Part shown: piece after piece, positions 21,881 to 23,293 of the stretch
Position numbering within the stretch: the first letter of the stretch is position 1
Layout of the letters: each line of letters begins with the position of its first letter
Source of the DNA: JBBQNJ01 sp038329845
Lineage (GTDB): Bacteria > Planctomycetota > Phycisphaerae > Tepidisphaerales > Tepidisphaeraceae
Length of the DNA: 23,293 nucleotides
NCBI GenBank assembly: GCA_038329845.1
Contig: JBBQNJ010000077.1
Location: 1 to 23,293, forward strand
Direction of reading: 5' to 3'
Notes under the pieces: model-generated
Seen by the model: the letters and a program-made list of their open reading frames with translations, nothing else
The model's database searches: none
What the model was told of the DNA's origin: nothing
Made by a program: the position numbers and the translations under genes

Positions 21881-22963
21881 ATGCGAGTTATCGTGACGGG
21901 CCAAGTCGGGGTCGATAAGGGGCCGTACCTGGACCGGCTGGGAGAATTGGCTCGGAGCAACGGACATGATCTGCGCGTGCTGCATGTTGGGAAGATGATG
22001 TATGCCGAGGCCCCGGATGTTCCCGCGGGAAGAATCCTTAATCTGCCGATTACGCGGTTGAATGCCCTGCGCCGGGCGGTCTTCAAGGAAATCGAGCGGT
22101 TCAGCAATCAGCACGAGCATGTGTTAATCAACACCCACGCGACATTCCGATGGCGCCATGGGTTGTTCGCGGCGTTCGATTTCGACCAGATCAAGGCCTT
22201 CAACGCCGATCTTTACATCACGATGCTCGACAACGCCGAGAGCGTTCACCAGCGCCTGCTGCGCGACCATGACATCGACCACACGCTTAAGGACATCATG
22301 GTGTGGCGCGAAGAGGAGCTGCTGGCGACGGAAATTCTCGCCAATATCATTCGCGGGTACGGACACTTTTTCATGATCAGCCGCGGGCACAATCTGCCCA
22401 CGAGCGAGACGATTTACAAGCTGATGTTCCGGCGGGAACTGAAAAAAGTGTACGTTTCGTTTCCGATGAGTCATGTAATGGACTTGCCGCAAACGCTGGC
22501 GGAGATCGCGGCGTTCAAGCGGGCGATCCACGCGAACTTCATCATGTTCGATCCGGCGGATGTGGATGAGTTCGTGCTGCATACCGCGGCGGTGAACGCC
22601 ATGAACGAAGGACGGGCGACGATCACCGTCGAGGCGGCCGAAGGGCCGGTGACGCTCAAAACGCAGGACGTAGCGCAGATTTCCGGCGACATCCTCGGTC
22701 AGATTTACGCCCGCGATTTCAAGATGGTGGATCAGTCGGACATGATCATCAGCCTGGTGCCGGAACTGCCCGGGGGCAAGCCGGGCTTGAGCAGCGGGGT
22801 CGAGCGTGAACTGCAACACGCCTTCGAGGGAGGCAAGGAGGTCTACGTAATCTGGGCCTGCTCGGCGACGCCGTCGCTGTTCATCACCGAGACCGCGACG
22901 CGAGTCTTTCGCAGCGTCGAGGAAGCATTGGATCATTTCCGCGACAAAGGATACATCCAATAG
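21881..22963 (+). CDS. Two-domain protein: degenerate P-loop kinase-like plus deoxyribosyltransferase-like
   Basis: This 360-residue protein begins MRVIVTGQVGVDKGPYLDRL, placed like a P-loop of adenylate-kinase-type NTPases but with GQVGVDKG in place of GxxGxGK[ST]. The first half (to about 185) has kinase-like blocks: LRVLHVGKMMY, VLINTHATFRWRHG, ADLYITMLDNAESVHQRL and a WREEELLATEIL helix. The second half starts KKVYVSFPMSHVMDLPQTLAEI (188-209) and ends with DQSDMIISLVPELPGG, SSGVERELQHAFEGGKEVYVIW (304-325). That matches the nucleoside 2-deoxyribosyltransferase-like fold, with Glu308 where the catalytic Glu would sit. A role in nucleotide handling or signalling is inferred; I do not know a characterised protein with this pairing. 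No membrane segment is seen. It has its own candidate promoter. Confidence 0.7.
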   Translation: MRVIVTGQVGVDKGPYLDRLGELARSNGHDLRVLHVGKMMYAEAPDVPAGRILNLPITRLNALRRAVFKEIERFSNQHEHVLINTHATFRWRHGLFAAFDFDQIKAFNADLYITMLDNAESVHQRLLRDHDIDHTLKDIMVWREEELLATEILANIIRGYGHFFMISRGHNLPTSETIYKLMFRRELKKVYVSFPMSHVMDLPQTLAEIAAFKRAIHANFIMFDPADVDEFVLHTAAVNAMNEGRATITVEAAEGPVTLKTQDVAQISGDILGQIYARDFKMVDQSDMIISLVPELPGGKPGLSSGVERELQHAFEGGKEVYVIWACSATPSLFITETATRVFRSVEEALDHFRDKGYIQ

Positions 22964-23109
22964 CGGCATGGGGTCGGCGTACGACTGGCCGGAACGCGTC
23001 TGGAACGGGCGGCCGGATACCTCCGGCAGCGCCACGGCGTGCAGCGGCACCACGGCGTGCGGCAGCACCCTGAGCTGCTCTCCATGCGCTGGGCGCATTT
23101 TAGCCTTGG

Positions 23110-23292
23110 TTAAGATGGATTCATATGCCCACTGACGCCTGCCGTCGCGCAGGGAGCCCGATGGGCGACCGCAGCGCCGGCAGGCGTCAACGCTCCGGAC
23201 ACAGTCCCTGATCTTTCCCCATCCCCGATGCCGTATACCTCCGCCGGCGTGCGGTACTCCAACGCCTGGTGCGGACGGCGGTGGTTGTAGAA
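23110..23292 (-). CDS. IS3-family transposase OrfB, C-terminal end (partial)
   Basis: The minus strand enters the window reading FYNHRRPHQALEYRTPAEVYG, the end of the DDE integrase core of IS3-family transposases. It continues 40 residues to a TAA at 23110-23112. Those last residues (GDGERSGTVSGALTPAG and on) do not look like a normal IS3 C-terminus and include a large inverted repeat, so the true end may have been replaced. The rest of the gene lies beyond the right edge. The 146 bases between it and the gene ending at 22963 hold only a short direct repeat (ccacggcgtgc twice). Confidence 0.75.
   Translation of the reverse strand, partial: FYNHRRPHQALEYRTPAEVYGIGDGERSGTVSGALTPAGAAVAHRAPCATAGVSGHMNPS
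23133..23189. repeat. 12-base inverted repeat in the transposase tail
   Basis: TGACGCCTGCCG (23133-23144) and CGGCAGGCGTCA (23178-23189) are exact inverted copies around a 33-base centre. They fall within the non-homologous end of the IS3-type reading frame and could be a small inserted element or the IS end. Confidence 0.7.
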
Positions 23293-23293
23293 G

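Overview
The window is GC-rich chromosomal DNA that reads like a member of the Planctomycetes, most likely Phycisphaerae or a close relative. Four secreted proteins carry PEP-CTERM or VPLPA-CTERM type tails. Two small proteins have a prepilin-type N-terminal cleavage motif and a C-terminal H-x(9-10)-DGHV motif. A secreted metalloprotease has an N-terminal LEPR-XLL-like motif, and a sigma factor starts with the FPTTHWS signature common in that phylum. No exosortase, rRNA, tRNA or CRISPR array was seen. The taxonomic call is an inference from these families.

Left edge (1-1106) is a graveyard of mobile DNA: the end of an IS1634-like transposase, an 18-base tandem repeat, and a broken REP-associated (RAYT) transposase with a copy of its own upstream repeat inside it. 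Region 1107-4780 holds an oligogalacturonate-lyase-like beta-propeller protein, a divergent VPLPA-CTERM secreted protein, and a phosphate-selective-type porin converging on it. Region 5208-6868 is a probable two-gene unit: an orphan DNA methyltransferase and a nucleoside hydrolase.

The centre (7008-16090) is the most organised part. Two related modules face each other. The plus-strand module is LacI regulator, beta-strand-repeat PEP-CTERM protein, DNRLRE-type PEP-CTERM protein, prepilin-like protein and CE15-type esterase. The minus-strand module is LacI regulator, PEP-CTERM protein and prepilin-like protein. The two lacI promoters share one design (T-rich tract, -35, 16-base spacer, -10). 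I read this as a duplicated, sugar-responsive surface module for polysaccharide use; the genes and layout are seen, the function is inferred.

Region 16438-18735 is a large secreted metzincin-type protease with three FN3 repeats and a clear terminator. It is followed by about 880 bases without a gene but rich in hairpin repeats, including a REPIN-like inverted pair. Region 19616-22963 holds an unrecognised small protein, an ECF-like sigma factor, another unrecognised protein, and a two-domain protein joining a degenerate P-loop N-terminus to a nucleoside-deoxyribosyltransferase-like C-terminus. The right edge contains the tail of an IS3-family transposase. Several genes lacking a ribosome-binding site have a -10-like hexamer 6-9 bases before the start codon, which suggests leaderless transcripts.
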